From positions 5,525 to 69,524 of the forward strand of contig CAWBNY010000004.1 in assembly GCA_963790325.1 (NCBI GenBank): 64,000 bases of DNA, read 5' to 3'. The stretch is from JAXDMK01 sp963790325. Its GTDB lineage: Bacteria; Actinomycetota; Acidimicrobiia; Acidimicrobiales; AC-14. Of this stretch, positions 56,917-64,000 are shown piece by piece; position 1 is the first letter of the stretch, and every line of letters starts with the position of its first letter. Below the pieces are notes generated by a model. It was not told the DNA's origin. It did not search any database and saw only the letters and a list, made by a program, of their open reading frames with translations. A program made the position numbers and the translations under genes.

Positions 56917-59900
56917 GGACGCGCTCGACGAAACGGCGGCCGACGTCGCCGCCATCGCCGGCGACCACCACCGTCCCCCCCCAGCGCTCGGCCTGGCGCC
57001 GCCACCGCTCCGACCGGCGCTGCGTCGCCAACGCCGCCACCAGCGGCCAGCCGTCCAGCACCGCGCACCGCCCGAGCCCGTCGACGACCGCCGCCAGCTC
57101 CTCGTCCGGAACCGACCGGTCGGCCAGCCCGGCGACGGCCCGGGCCAGCAGCTCGTAGCGGGCCGCGCCCCGCTGGGCGGCGTCGCCGGCGACGGCACGG
57201 GCCAGCTCGGCCGCGGCGGGCAGGTCGTCGGCCGCGATCGCCAGCCGGGCCCGCAGCAGGCCGAGCCGATGGCGCTGGTGCCAGGCCATGGTCCCGTCCC
57301 ACGTGTCGACCGGCGCCAGCCGGCCGGCCAGCACCGCCGCCCCTGCCGGGTCGTCCCGCAGGAGGCAGCCGTCGGCCAGGTCGAGCAGGGCCACGTAGTA
57401 GCCCTCGGCCATGGCCTCGCCGGAGGGGCCGGCGTCGCCTCCGGCGGCCTCGACCGCCCGCCAGTTGTGGTCGTCGGCTTCCTCCACCCGACCGGTCCAA
57501 CGCCGGAGCCAGGCCCGGGAGTTGGCCGCCGGCCCGGCGAAGCGCGCCCCCATGGAGCCAGCCCGCTCGACGGCGGCATCGAGGTCGTCCGCCGCGCCGA
57601 GGGCCTCGGCCACCCGCCCGAGCTGGCCGAAGGCGAGGATGCGGCTGAACCGCAGATGGAGATGGGCCCACGGGTGGGCCAGCGAGTCGGGGTCGACCAT
57701 GGGCCGGGCCAGGGTCTCGAGGGCTTCGGCCGGCCGGCCCTGATGGACCCGGGCCTGAGCCAGCCACACGTCGGCGAGGCCGCGCACCGCCGGTGGGCCG
57801 CCGCGCACCGCGGTCAGGTGCTCGACCGCACCGGGGAGGTCACCCGCCCCGTGGCGGACCCGCCCGGCCAGGGCGAGGGCGCTGACCAGCACCGCATCGT
57901 CGGCCGCCCGGGCCGCGGCGGCGTCGGCGTAGGCCCGGGCGTCGTCGTAGCGGCGCCGGTAGTAGGCGACCCATCCGGCCACCTCGAGGGCGGCGGCGCC
58001 CCCGCCCAGGGCGATGGCCCGCTCCGCGTCCGCCGCCGCGTCGTCGTAGGCGACCCGGCTCATGCGCAGCCGGGCCCGGACCACCAACGCGTCGGCGGTC
58101 GCCACCTGGTCGAGGGCTGCCTCCAGGTGCTCCTCGGCCGCATCCACGTCGAAGCGCCCGGCCGCCGCCAGCGCCGCCGCCACGAAGGAGGAGGAGGCCA
58201 GGGCTCGGTCGCCTCCCGCCCGGGCGTGGACGGCCACCGCCAGCGAGTCCGGATCGGGCCGGGCGGCGAGCTTCCGCGCCGCCACCTGGTGGACGAGGGC
58301 CCGGCGGGCGGCACCGGTCGCCGTCTCCAGCGCCTCCCGCAACAGCTGATGGCGAAAGGCGAAGCCGTTCCCCCACTCCACGAGGAGGCCGGCCCGGGCC
58401 GCCGCCTCGAGGTGGGCGAGCACGTCGACCACGGGCGTCGCCGCCACCTGGGCGAGCAGCTCGAGGTCGCACTCGGGGCCGAGCACGGCGGCCACCCGCA
58501 GGGTGGCGGCCACGTCCTGCCCCAGCCCGTCGACCCGGGACGCCACCGCTTCCCGCAGCGTGGCCGGGACCTCCTCGTCCACCGCGCCCGCCAGCGCCGC
58601 CAGCAGGAGCGGGTGACCGCCGCTGCGCTCGTAGAGCGACCCCGCCCGCTCGGCCCCGACCAGCTCGGCGACCGCGACCCGGTCCAGCGGACCCAACCTG
58701 ATCGTGTTCGTCGCCTCGAGGTCCTTGGCCCCGCCGGGCCGGGTGGTGACGACCAACAGGGTGCGCCGGCAACGCCGGCCGGCGAAGGCGAGCCACGCCC
58801 GCGTCCCCCCGCCGGCCCCGTGGAGGTCCTCGATCACGACCACCACCGGACGGCCATCGCCGGCCCGGGAGACGGCTGCCGCCAGCGCCGCGAACACCCG
58901 CAGACGGGACGCGGCCGGGTCGGCGACCAGGGTCGCAGTGGCGGTGGTGCCCGAGATCGGCCCCAGCAGGGGCGCCAGGGTGGCGGCGTCGTCGCCGACG
59001 AGGGCCGCCGCCCGTTCGGCGCCGATGTCCAGGAGGTGGTCGGCGAGCGCATCCGCCACCGGCTGCAGCGGGAGGTCGCGGCCGAGCTCGTCGCACCGAC
59101 CCTGGAGCACGACCGCGTCCGGGCCGATCGAGTCGCACCAACTCCGGACGAGCGTGGTCTTGCCCATCCCGGCCTCGCCCTCCACCACGACCAGGCCCAC
59201 CCCGCCTCCCGCCACCGAGGCGAGGGCGGCGTCGAGCCTCGCCAGCTCCGACGCCCGCCCGACCAGTCCCGCCGGCCCGGCGCGAGGCGGGGGAGGCGCG
59301 GAAGCGAGGTCGCCGTCCGCGGCCGCCAGCGCCTCGGCGTACAGGGCTTCCGTTCCGGACGTCGGTGGGACACCGAGGTCCTCGGCCAGTCGCTTCCTCA
59401 CCCGGCTGTAGGCGGCCAGCGCCGATGCCGGCCGACCGGCAGCCAGATGCGACCGCATGAGCGCCCGGAGGACGGCCTCGTCGTAGGGATCTCGGGCCAA
59501 CGACTGCTCGGCCAGGGCGGCGGCCGCCCCGTGGTCGCCCGCGGCGGCGGCGGCGTCGACCGCCAGCCGCTCGACCCCCGCCAGCGCGGCGCCGGCCGCC
59601 ATTCGCTCGGCCTCGACCCACTCGCCCTCGTCGTCGGGCAGCAGCGGACCCCGCGCCAGGGCCAGGGCGGCGCCGGCTGCGGCCCGCGCCGCCCCGATCC
59701 GACCCTCGGCCAGGGCGGTCGACGCGGTCGCGGCCAGTTCCGAGAGCTCGTCGACGTCCAGCCAGTCGGTCGCCAGCAGGTAGCCGGAGTCCCGGCGGAG
59801 GATCCGGTCCGCGCCCAGGACGCGGCGTAGTCGGGACACGAGCACACCGACCTGGTCGGCCGGACGGGACGGTTGGGCGTCGCCCCAGAGAGCGTCGGCG

Positions 59901-60031
59901 ATCCGGTCCACCGACACCGGCTTGCCGCGAGCGACCGCCAGGACCTTCAACAGCACCCGCCCCTTGCGACTGCCGAGATCGTGTTCGTGCCTGCCCTCGA
60001 TCTCGAACCCCCCGAGCAGGCGGACACGCAT
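56906..60031 (-). CDS. Giant BTAD-ATPase-TPR regulator
   Basis: 1041 aa from ATG 60031 (MRVRLLGGFEIEG). Winged helix with RKGRVLLKVLAVARGKPVSV and LVSRLRRVLGADRILRR (~22-80), BTAD (~85-235, ending LAEDLGVPPTSGTE), ATPase with Walker A VEGEAGMGKTT (~280) and Walker B VVVIEDLHGAG (~395), then TPR-like repeats and a C-terminal GGTVVVAGDGGDVGRRFVE. Second regulator of this class in the window; target unknown. Confidence 0.9.
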   Translation of the reverse strand: MRVRLLGGFEIEGRHEHDLGSRKGRVLLKVLAVARGKPVSVDRIADALWGDAQPSRPADQVGVLVSRLRRVLGADRILRRDSGYLLATDWLDVDELSELAATASTALAEGRIGAARAAAGAALALARGPLLPDDEGEWVEAERMAAGAALAGVERLAVDAAAAAGDHGAAAALAEQSLARDPYDEAVLRALMRSHLAAGRPASALAAYSRVRKRLAEDLGVPPTSGTEALYAEALAAADGDLASAPPPPRAGPAGLVGRASELARLDAALASVAGGGVGLVVVEGEAGMGKTTLVRSWCDSIGPDAVVLQGRCDELGRDLPLQPVADALADHLLDIGAERAAALVGDDAATLAPLLGPISGTTATATLVADPAASRLRVFAALAAAVSRAGDGRPVVVVIEDLHGAGGGTRAWLAFAGRRCRRTLLVVTTRPGGAKDLEATNTIRLGPLDRVAVAELVGAERAGSLYERSGGHPLLLAALAGAVDEEVPATLREAVASRVDGLGQDVAATLRVAAVLGPECDLELLAQVAATPVVDVLAHLEAAARAGLLVEWGNGFAFRHQLLREALETATGAARRALVHQVAARKLAARPDPDSLAVAVHARAGGDRALASSSFVAAALAAAGRFDVDAAEEHLEAALDQVATADALVVRARLRMSRVAYDDAAADAERAIALGGGAAALEVAGWVAYYRRRYDDARAYADAAAARAADDAVLVSALALAGRVRHGAGDLPGAVEHLTAVRGGPPAVRGLADVWLAQARVHQGRPAEALETLARPMVDPDSLAHPWAHLHLRFSRILAFGQLGRVAEALGAADDLDAAVERAGSMGARFAGPAANSRAWLRRWTGRVEEADDHNWRAVEAAGGDAGPSGEAMAEGYYVALLDLADGCLLRDDPAGAAVLAGRLAPVDTWDGTMAWHQRHRLGLLRARLAIAADDLPAAAELARAVAGDAAQRGAARYELLARAVAGLADRSVPDEELAAVVDGLGRCAVLDGWPLVAALATQRRSERWRRQAERWGGTVVVAGDGGDVGRRFVERVLRG

Positions 60032-60285
60032 GGCGCCATTCTCCGCCACCCTTGCCGCCGACGCGGCGACCCCGCCCCCCGATGTGCTCGATGTGCTCCA
60101 GCCTGGCGTCGAGCAGCCCGGCACCGTGACCTCTTCGGTAGAGCGAGGCCGCAGTGATCCCGGGTGACGAGCGCGACCGAGGCGTTCTGCGCCTTCGCTT
60201 GCTCCCTCGAACCCTTGGGTCCGGTGTTGCTCAGCCCCGTGACGGCGTCGGTACCCCGAACACCCCCAGCCGGTCGAGTTGCTTG

Positions 60286-60330
60286 TGGTGCCCCCGGCAG
60301 GATTCGAACCTGCGACACACGGTTTAGGAA
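60286..60330 (-). mobile_element. 3' half of tRNA-Arg(CCT): attachment-site scar
   Basis: Read on the minus strand: TTCCTAAACCGTGTGTCGC (anticodon loop with CCT and half of its stem), GCAGGTTCGAATCCTGC (complete T arm), CGGGGGCA and CCA. The 5' half of the tRNA is absent: upstream of the loop the sequence becomes unrelated. Integrases of islands and actinophages recombine at the anticodon loop and leave such 3' halves as an attL/attR direct repeat, so this is one end of an integrated element. Confidence 0.85.
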
Positions 60331-60683
60331 TTGGGCCAAATTGGGGCTTATTTAGGCTAATTCGGTGCCTGTCGGACGGATAATAGCAGGTGATAGCCCT
60401 ACGCATCGGAAATAGCGAGTCCGTGTTGACCCGTTCAGAACCAATGCAAACTGGCCGATACCGGGGCGTCCGGGGGCGAAAGATGGCCCACTGGATGGCC
60501 CACTTTCTACCGTCCCTGAGGTCCGCCCGGCACGTCTCGGCGGCTGCGTCGCCGGCGGGGCTTCTGGAGCGCTACGGCGTCGCCGTCCGGCCCACGCAGC
60601 GAGGCAGATGGTCAACCCGGTTGGATTGGCATCGTTCCCCGACTCCTCTGCTATCCTGACAGGAGGTATCAGGAGGTTCGCCA
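60331..60683. other. Element-end spacer beside the tRNA scar
   Basis: About 350 bases, lower in GC at its left end (60331-60420). It contains a 12-base-period direct repeat GATGGCCCACT at 60482-60492 and 60494-60504. No gene supported. AGGAGG near 60673 is the ribosome site for the next gene. In this place an integrase gene tail would be expected, but I see none that I can identify. Confidence 0.5.
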
Positions 60684-61271
60684 ATGGCCATGCCGCTGCA
60701 CGAGGTTCTCGAGCGCAGGTTCGGGGTTGACGAGGACGACTTCACTGCCGCATTGGTGGACTTCGCCGACCGTGCCGGGCCGTTGGCGCTCGTCGAGCTC
60801 AACCCGAAGGACTACTTCGGCGCGGGTCAGCTGTCGGCTCTCCGCAAGCTCGGCGCGTCCCTCGACCCTCTTCGAGCGGATGACCTCGGCCCGGTCGCCG
60901 GCTTTGCTGCGGCACACGCCGAGCTGGTGGCTCACTCGCTCTCGGTCGCAGAAACGGCCAAGCGTCTCGGTGTCGACACGAGTCGCGTCCGGCAGCGGAT
61001 CTACGCCCGATCGCTCTATGCCTTCAAGTACCAGGGCGGCTGGCTGATCCCGGCGTTCCAGCTTCGGCAGCGGAAGCTGCTCTCCGGGCTCAACGCCGTC
61101 GTGTCGGCCCTGGCTCCCCTGCTTCCGCCAGTCGTCGTCAGCCGGTGGTTCACGACGCCGAACGCCGACCTCGTGGTCGATGACGCGCCGGTCTCGCCGA
61201 TCGAGTGGCTCGAAGCCGGCGGCCCGTCAGAGACCGTCACCGCGCTCGCAGAGGCGATCGACCAGCTGTAG
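60684..61271 (+). CDS. Antitoxin-like HTH protein preceding RES toxin
   Basis: 195 aa from ATG 60684 with AGGAGG upstream. Helix-turn-helix SLSVAETAKRLGVDTSRVRQ near 91-110, followed by RSLYAFKYQGGWLIPAFQLR, and a C-terminal toxin-neutralising segment (VVVSRWFTTPNADLVVDD; SPIEWLEAGG). This arrangement matches antitoxins of RES-type toxins. Stop overlaps the next GTG by one base. Confidence 0.8.
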   Translation: MAMPLHEVLERRFGVDEDDFTAALVDFADRAGPLALVELNPKDYFGAGQLSALRKLGASLDPLRADDLGPVAGFAAAHAELVAHSLSVAETAKRLGVDTSRVRQRIYARSLYAFKYQGGWLIPAFQLRQRKLLSGLNAVVSALAPLLPPVVVSRWFTTPNADLVVDDAPVSPIEWLEAGGPSETVTALAEAIDQL

Positions 61272-61889
61272 TGGCCAAGTTCCCGGGGCCGCCCTCGGTC
61301 GACGACCTGCGGGCGGTTCGACCGGAGATCCACACCCTGCGCTCGGGAACGACGGTCGCTCGCATCTATGCCAAAAGCGGCCGGTATCCGGCGGCCTGGG
61401 ACGACTTCCGCTTCGTCGGTCCAGTTCCGACCGCGCGCTTCGACCACCACGCCGATGGCGAACAACGCGGGGTCCTCTACGGCGCGCTCTCGCTCACCAC
61501 CTGTGTGGCCGAGGTGTTCCAAAGCACCCGGGTCGTCGATCGATCAACCGACGACCGCTGCCTGGCCGCCCTTCGCCTCGCCCGGGCGGTCCGTCTCCTC
61601 GACCTCGCTGGCGAATGGCCGACGCGCGCTGGTGCGAGCCAGGCGATCAGCGTCGGGCCCTCGCACCAGGGCGCAGGCATGGGCGCGCACCATCTACGAG
61701 GCCCATCCGGGAATCGAGGGGCTCTGGTACCCCTCTTCGATGCACGGCGGCCATACCGCCGTCGTTCTGTTCGAGCGCGCCGCCGACGCCCTGCCTGCCG
61801 ATCCCGACATCGACGTCCCGCTGTCGCATCCCGGCCTGCTGCCGGACCTCGTCCGTGCCGCCGACGCGCTCGGCTACCTCATCCGGTGA
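61271..61889 (+). pseudogene. RES-domain toxin with frameshift
   Basis: From GTG 61271 the frame reads TLRSGTTVARIYAKSGRYP and GVLYGALSLTTCVAEVFQST ... LLDLAGEWPTRAGASQAIS, then at about 61650-61653 the coding text moves to another frame: SGPRTRAQAWARTIYEAHPG, IEGLWYPSSMHGGHTAVVLF and the C-terminus to TGA 61887-61889. RES toxins are NAD phosphorylases/ADP-ribosylators. A single-base indel breaks the gene between the two halves of the active site, so the toxin is dead unless this is a sequencing error. Confidence 0.85.
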
Positions 61890-61921
61890 GAACCAGCGGC
61901 GCCCGGCCTGAGTTGGCCGTC

Positions 61922-62107
61922 TCAGGCGGGGGCCGGTTTGGGGATGAGCGAACAGCGGCACGACTGGGCGTGCGAACCCGAACCCGACCTCCCGCGATAG
62001 ATGGCGACGATGGGCTGTACGTGGATCTCACTCGCTGGAGCGGCCGTGCGGACGACCCGTTCGATCACCTCCGCCTCGCGCCGCGCCTGGTCGACGACGG
62101 CATCCAT
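61922..62107 (-). pseudogene. Fragment resembling the end of a NERD-type nuclease-related protein
   Basis: About 60 codons with DAVVDQARREAEVIERVVRT and VQPIVAIYRGRSGSG. The QARREA ... V-x-P-V pattern recalls C-terminal parts of nuclease-related-domain proteins. No complete domain is present. Weak identification. Confidence 0.3.
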
Positions 62108-62144
62108 CGCCCGCCGCGTGCCTGCGCCCTTGGCAGGATCGACC

Positions 62145-62525
62145 TCATGGACGTTCCGCCTCCAGGTGCCTGTTCGCGGCAGCAGCGAGCGCCTTGAGAT
62201 CCCCGGGGTCGGAGCTGATCACGAGGTCGCGGCGACGCAGCGCCCCTTCGGTGACGCAGGCGTCGACGACGTCGGTCGTTCCGGCCTTCGCTGCCAGCGC
62301 GCCCGTTGCCCGGGCAAGTCCGTCGTCGAGCGCCTCGATGTCGCAGCCTCGCAGGAGCCGGGCCAACAAAGCCTGCCGCCCGCCTCCCCGCCACGCCTGA
62401 GCGACCACGGGAGCGGGTGCGGTCGGAGGGATCCGAGCTGTCAGCAGCGCTCGGTGACGGGCCCAGATCCTGCGCTCGCCGCGATCGGCGGCGACGAGCG
62501 CACCGGTGTCGTAGGTGACGCCCAT
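62145..62525 (-). CDS. vapC: PIN-domain toxin (VapC-like)
   Basis: 126 aa from ATG 62525, whose A is shared with the antitoxin stop (TGATG). Acidic set: TYDTGALVAADRGER (Asp6), VVAQAWRG, IEALDDGLARATGAL, TTDVVDACV (Asp ~92 and Asp ~95) and ISSDPGDL. Expected Mg-dependent RNase. Second intact PIN pair of the window. Confidence 0.85.
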   Translation of the reverse strand: MGVTYDTGALVAADRGERRIWARHRALLTARIPPTAPAPVVAQAWRGGGRQALLARLLRGCDIEALDDGLARATGALAAKAGTTDVVDACVTEGALRRRDLVISSDPGDLKALAAAANRHLEAERP

Positions 62526-62800
62526 CAGGCGCTCTGACGTGGACGACTCCCGCTTCGGCGCGATCGGCGGATGGCGTCGCCCGCCCACGCCTCGGCTTCG
62601 GCCAGCTCCGCATCGCTGAACGCTCCGTGCTCCCGCTCGAACTCGGCGACGCCCGCAAGTCCGTCCCGGATCAGGAACTCCTTGCGGGCCGCAGCTGCGA
62701 GCCAGGCGCTGTACGACATGCCGCTGGCCCGAGCGGCCGCGTCGATCTCCGCATCGAGATCAGGCGGCATCGAGATCGAACGCTTCTTCCGTACGGCCAC
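62525..62800 (-). CDS. vapB: Ribbon-helix-helix antitoxin (CopG/VapB-like)
   Basis: 91 aa from GTG 62800. RHH fold RKKRSISMPPDLDAEIDAAA and SGMSYSAWLAAAARKEFLIR, then an acidic helix (DAELAEAEAWAGDAIRR) that would mask the toxin. Start chosen for the conserved VAVRKKRSISM; the upstream ATG 62866 would add a hydrophobic tail. TAGTAC-type AT-rich text upstream (62809-62820) is a likely operator. Confidence 0.85.
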   Translation of the reverse strand: MAVRKKRSISMPPDLDAEIDAAARASGMSYSAWLAAAARKEFLIRDGLAGVAEFEREHGAFSDAELAEAEAWAGDAIRRSRRSGSRPRQSA

Positions 62801-62914
62801 CCGAGCAGGGTAGTACAGCAGTAGGACAACGCGGACGCCAACTGCCTGGCGAACCCCCGGAACCATTGTTCCCCATCACGACGCCGGCGTCGCCGGCGGC
62901 GCCAACATGAGCGG

Positions 62915-63241
62915 GTGTCGTGGTCCGACGCCGAGCTCGACGAGCGGGTCGAGGAGATCATCGTCGACGCCTACGGCGATGCCGAGCAGCTCTCCTCGTT
63001 CGCCTGCGTGCTCGACGAGCTGCTCGACGTGCCCGCCGGCGCGACAGCCATGGGCCAGGCCGTGGAGCTGACGGCGGTCGAGGACGGCGGCACTCGCCTC
63101 GGCTTGCGGGCCACAGTGAAGAGTCCCACCGGCGGGTGGACGGTCGCGCTCGTCGACATCACGGTCGACCCGGTCTCACGCCCCGAGGTGGCAATGACCG
63201 TGGCCGCCTACCGGCGCTGGCTGGGCGACGGGCTGGAATGA
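62915..63241 (+). CDS. Small hypothetical protein
   Basis: 108 aa from GTG 62915. WSDAELDERVEEIIVDAYGD at the N-terminus, then a small beta-rich domain with DVPAGATAMGQAVELTAVED and a C-terminal AAYRRWLGDGLE. It resembles small proteins that I recall near calcium-binding or island genes, but I can name no function. The 223 bases after it hold no supported gene. Confidence 0.6.
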   Translation: MSWSDAELDERVEEIIVDAYGDAEQLSSFACVLDELLDVPAGATAMGQAVELTAVEDGGTRLGLRATVKSPTGGWTVALVDITVDPVSRPEVAMTVAAYRRWLGDGLE

Positions 63242-63464
63242 TCCTTCGGTAGCTCGAGGACCGCCCGAATTTCCGGAGCGGCGACGCCGGACGCGCTGTG
63301 GCGGTACCTGGCCGGCAACGTCCGCCTGCAGGCGTTGCCGAACACCTTCGGGGGACCGCAGTTGGTCAGCCGTGCGCTTGGTCAGCTTGGCCATGAGCCT
63401 CGAAGGTAGGACCTGAAGTGTTCGCGGGTCGACGATGGGCGCAGCCGAAGCCCACCACAACGAT

Positions 63465-63911
63465 ATGATTGTGCTGATGCTGCCGCCGTTCGACCCCGAA
63501 ACCGGCCGGCTCCCGGAGGGACTACACGATGCCGACTGGGACGAGGTGGTGGAGCGTTTCGGCTGGAACCCCCGGCGACGACAGCTGCTCGACGGGCTGG
63601 CGGATGCGATCGATGCCCTGGCGGCTGCGGGCTGTCGACAGGTGGCTGAACGGCAGCTTCGTGACGGCGAAGGAGGAGCCGGCCGATTTCGACGCTTGCT
63701 GGGAGAGTCAGGGAGTCGACATTGATGCGCTGGACCCGTGTTGCTGGATCTGTCGGCGGGTCGGGCAGCTCAGAAAGCGAGGTTCGGGGGTGAGCTGTTC
63801 CCGAATGTCGTCGAGGTCCACACGGGCTTGACGTTCTCCGAGTTCTTCCAGAATGAACGAGACACAGGACGCAAGGGAATCATCGTCATACGGATTGGAG
63901 GCCAGCATTGA
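63465..63911 (+). pseudogene. DUF6932-like protein broken by two opposing frameshifts
   Basis: From ATG 63465 (or 63477) the frame reads MLPPFDPETGRLPEGLHDAD ... LDGLADAIDALAAAGC. Near 63640 coding moves to the +1 frame (WLNGSFVTAKEEPADFDACW ... GVDIDALDP), and near 63735 it returns to the first frame (LLDLSAGRAAQKARFGGELF ... HTGLTFSEFFQNERDTGRKG ... IIVIRIGGQH, stop 63909-63911). The conserved nucleotidyltransferase-like NGSFVTAKEEPADFD lies in the shifted part. Either two compensating indels or sequence errors. Confidence 0.75.
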
Positions 63912-64000
63912 TCACCGATCGGGTGACCGGGCTACCAAAGCGCACCTCCGTCAGTTCGAGGAGGCGGCGGCCAACCTGGAGGCAAAAATCACTGCCGACG
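63895..64000 (+). CDS. Start of a helical protein, cut by window edge
   Basis: TTG 63895 in frame gives EASIDHRSGDRATKAHLRQF and EEAAANLEAKITAD to the edge, a typical helical N-terminus. It overlaps the end of the DUF6932-like gene by 17 bases, a common pairing. Only about 35 codons are visible, so start and family are uncertain. Confidence 0.45.
   Translation, partial: MEASIDHRSGDRATKAHLRQFEEAAANLEAKITAD

Noticed and set aside
60286..60330. Complete tRNA-Arg gene
   Set aside because: Acceptor 5' strand, D arm and half of the anticodon stem are missing.

Overview
The window reads as chromosome of a high-GC actinobacterium. Evidence: strong G/C third positions, many GTG and TTG starts, gene pairs overlapping by 1-16 bases (ATGA/GTGA), TIGR03086-type proteins, BTAD-ATPase regulators, DUF4389 and OsmC proteins. 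An Acidimicrobiia-like lineage is my inference only. I found no rRNA, complete tRNA or CRISPR array. The leftmost 4.9 kb looks clearly lower in GC than the rest and ends beside a broken tyrosine recombinase, so it is probably acquired.

Layout. 1-4912 (minus): four-gene operon of a ThDP enzyme, an unrecognised protein, a homocitrate/isopropylmalate-synthase-type enzyme and a TsaC/Sua5-like protein. 5465-11430: integrase remnant, two-component system, MMPL exporter, dehydrogenase remnant, DUF4389 membrane protein, PIN-toxin remnant. 11574-20316: the centrepiece, a probable bacterial coenzyme M (CoM) type pathway. It holds phosphosulfolactate synthase, a Cys-rich unknown, two aspartase/fumarase-superfamily lyases, a PLP enzyme of the D-cysteine desulfhydrase fold, and a DUF1116/DUF2877 pair, with an sll0787-type PurM-like gene divergent to it. 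20884-26243: a TPR-CHAT protease, a subtilase with pentapeptide repeats, a sigma factor and a small partner, resembling a protease-controlled transcription switch. 27589-33498: a cobalt-type nitrile hydratase operon with a Sll0783-type DsrE-like protein, a CoA-disulfide-reductase-type flavoprotein, OsmC and a divergent XRE-cupin regulator.

33572-44451: ABC exporter, giant BTAD-ATPase regulator, GNAT, FrnE-like DsbA protein, lipoprotein, SDR, Nudix regulator, and a single-chain PhyH + HD-domain oxygenase resembling a fusion of phosphonate enzymes PhnY* and PhnZ. 44815-53789: lipoproteins with a PAP2/haloperoxidase-type enzyme, DUF971 protein, a deletion scar joining a histidine kinase to an ABC ATPase, a signal peptidase I with the nucleophile Ser replaced by Ala, a methyltransferase and a PIN toxin pair. 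53977-60031: small enzymes and a second giant BTAD-ATPase. 60286-64000: the 3' half of a tRNA-Arg (an attachment-site scar), followed by a toxin-antitoxin-rich, frameshift-rich island.

A dispersed palindromic element (shared core GGTGAC) occurs at four places, one inside the coding sequence of the nitrile hydratase accessory protein. All functions are assigned from motifs and recalled family features; no database search was run.
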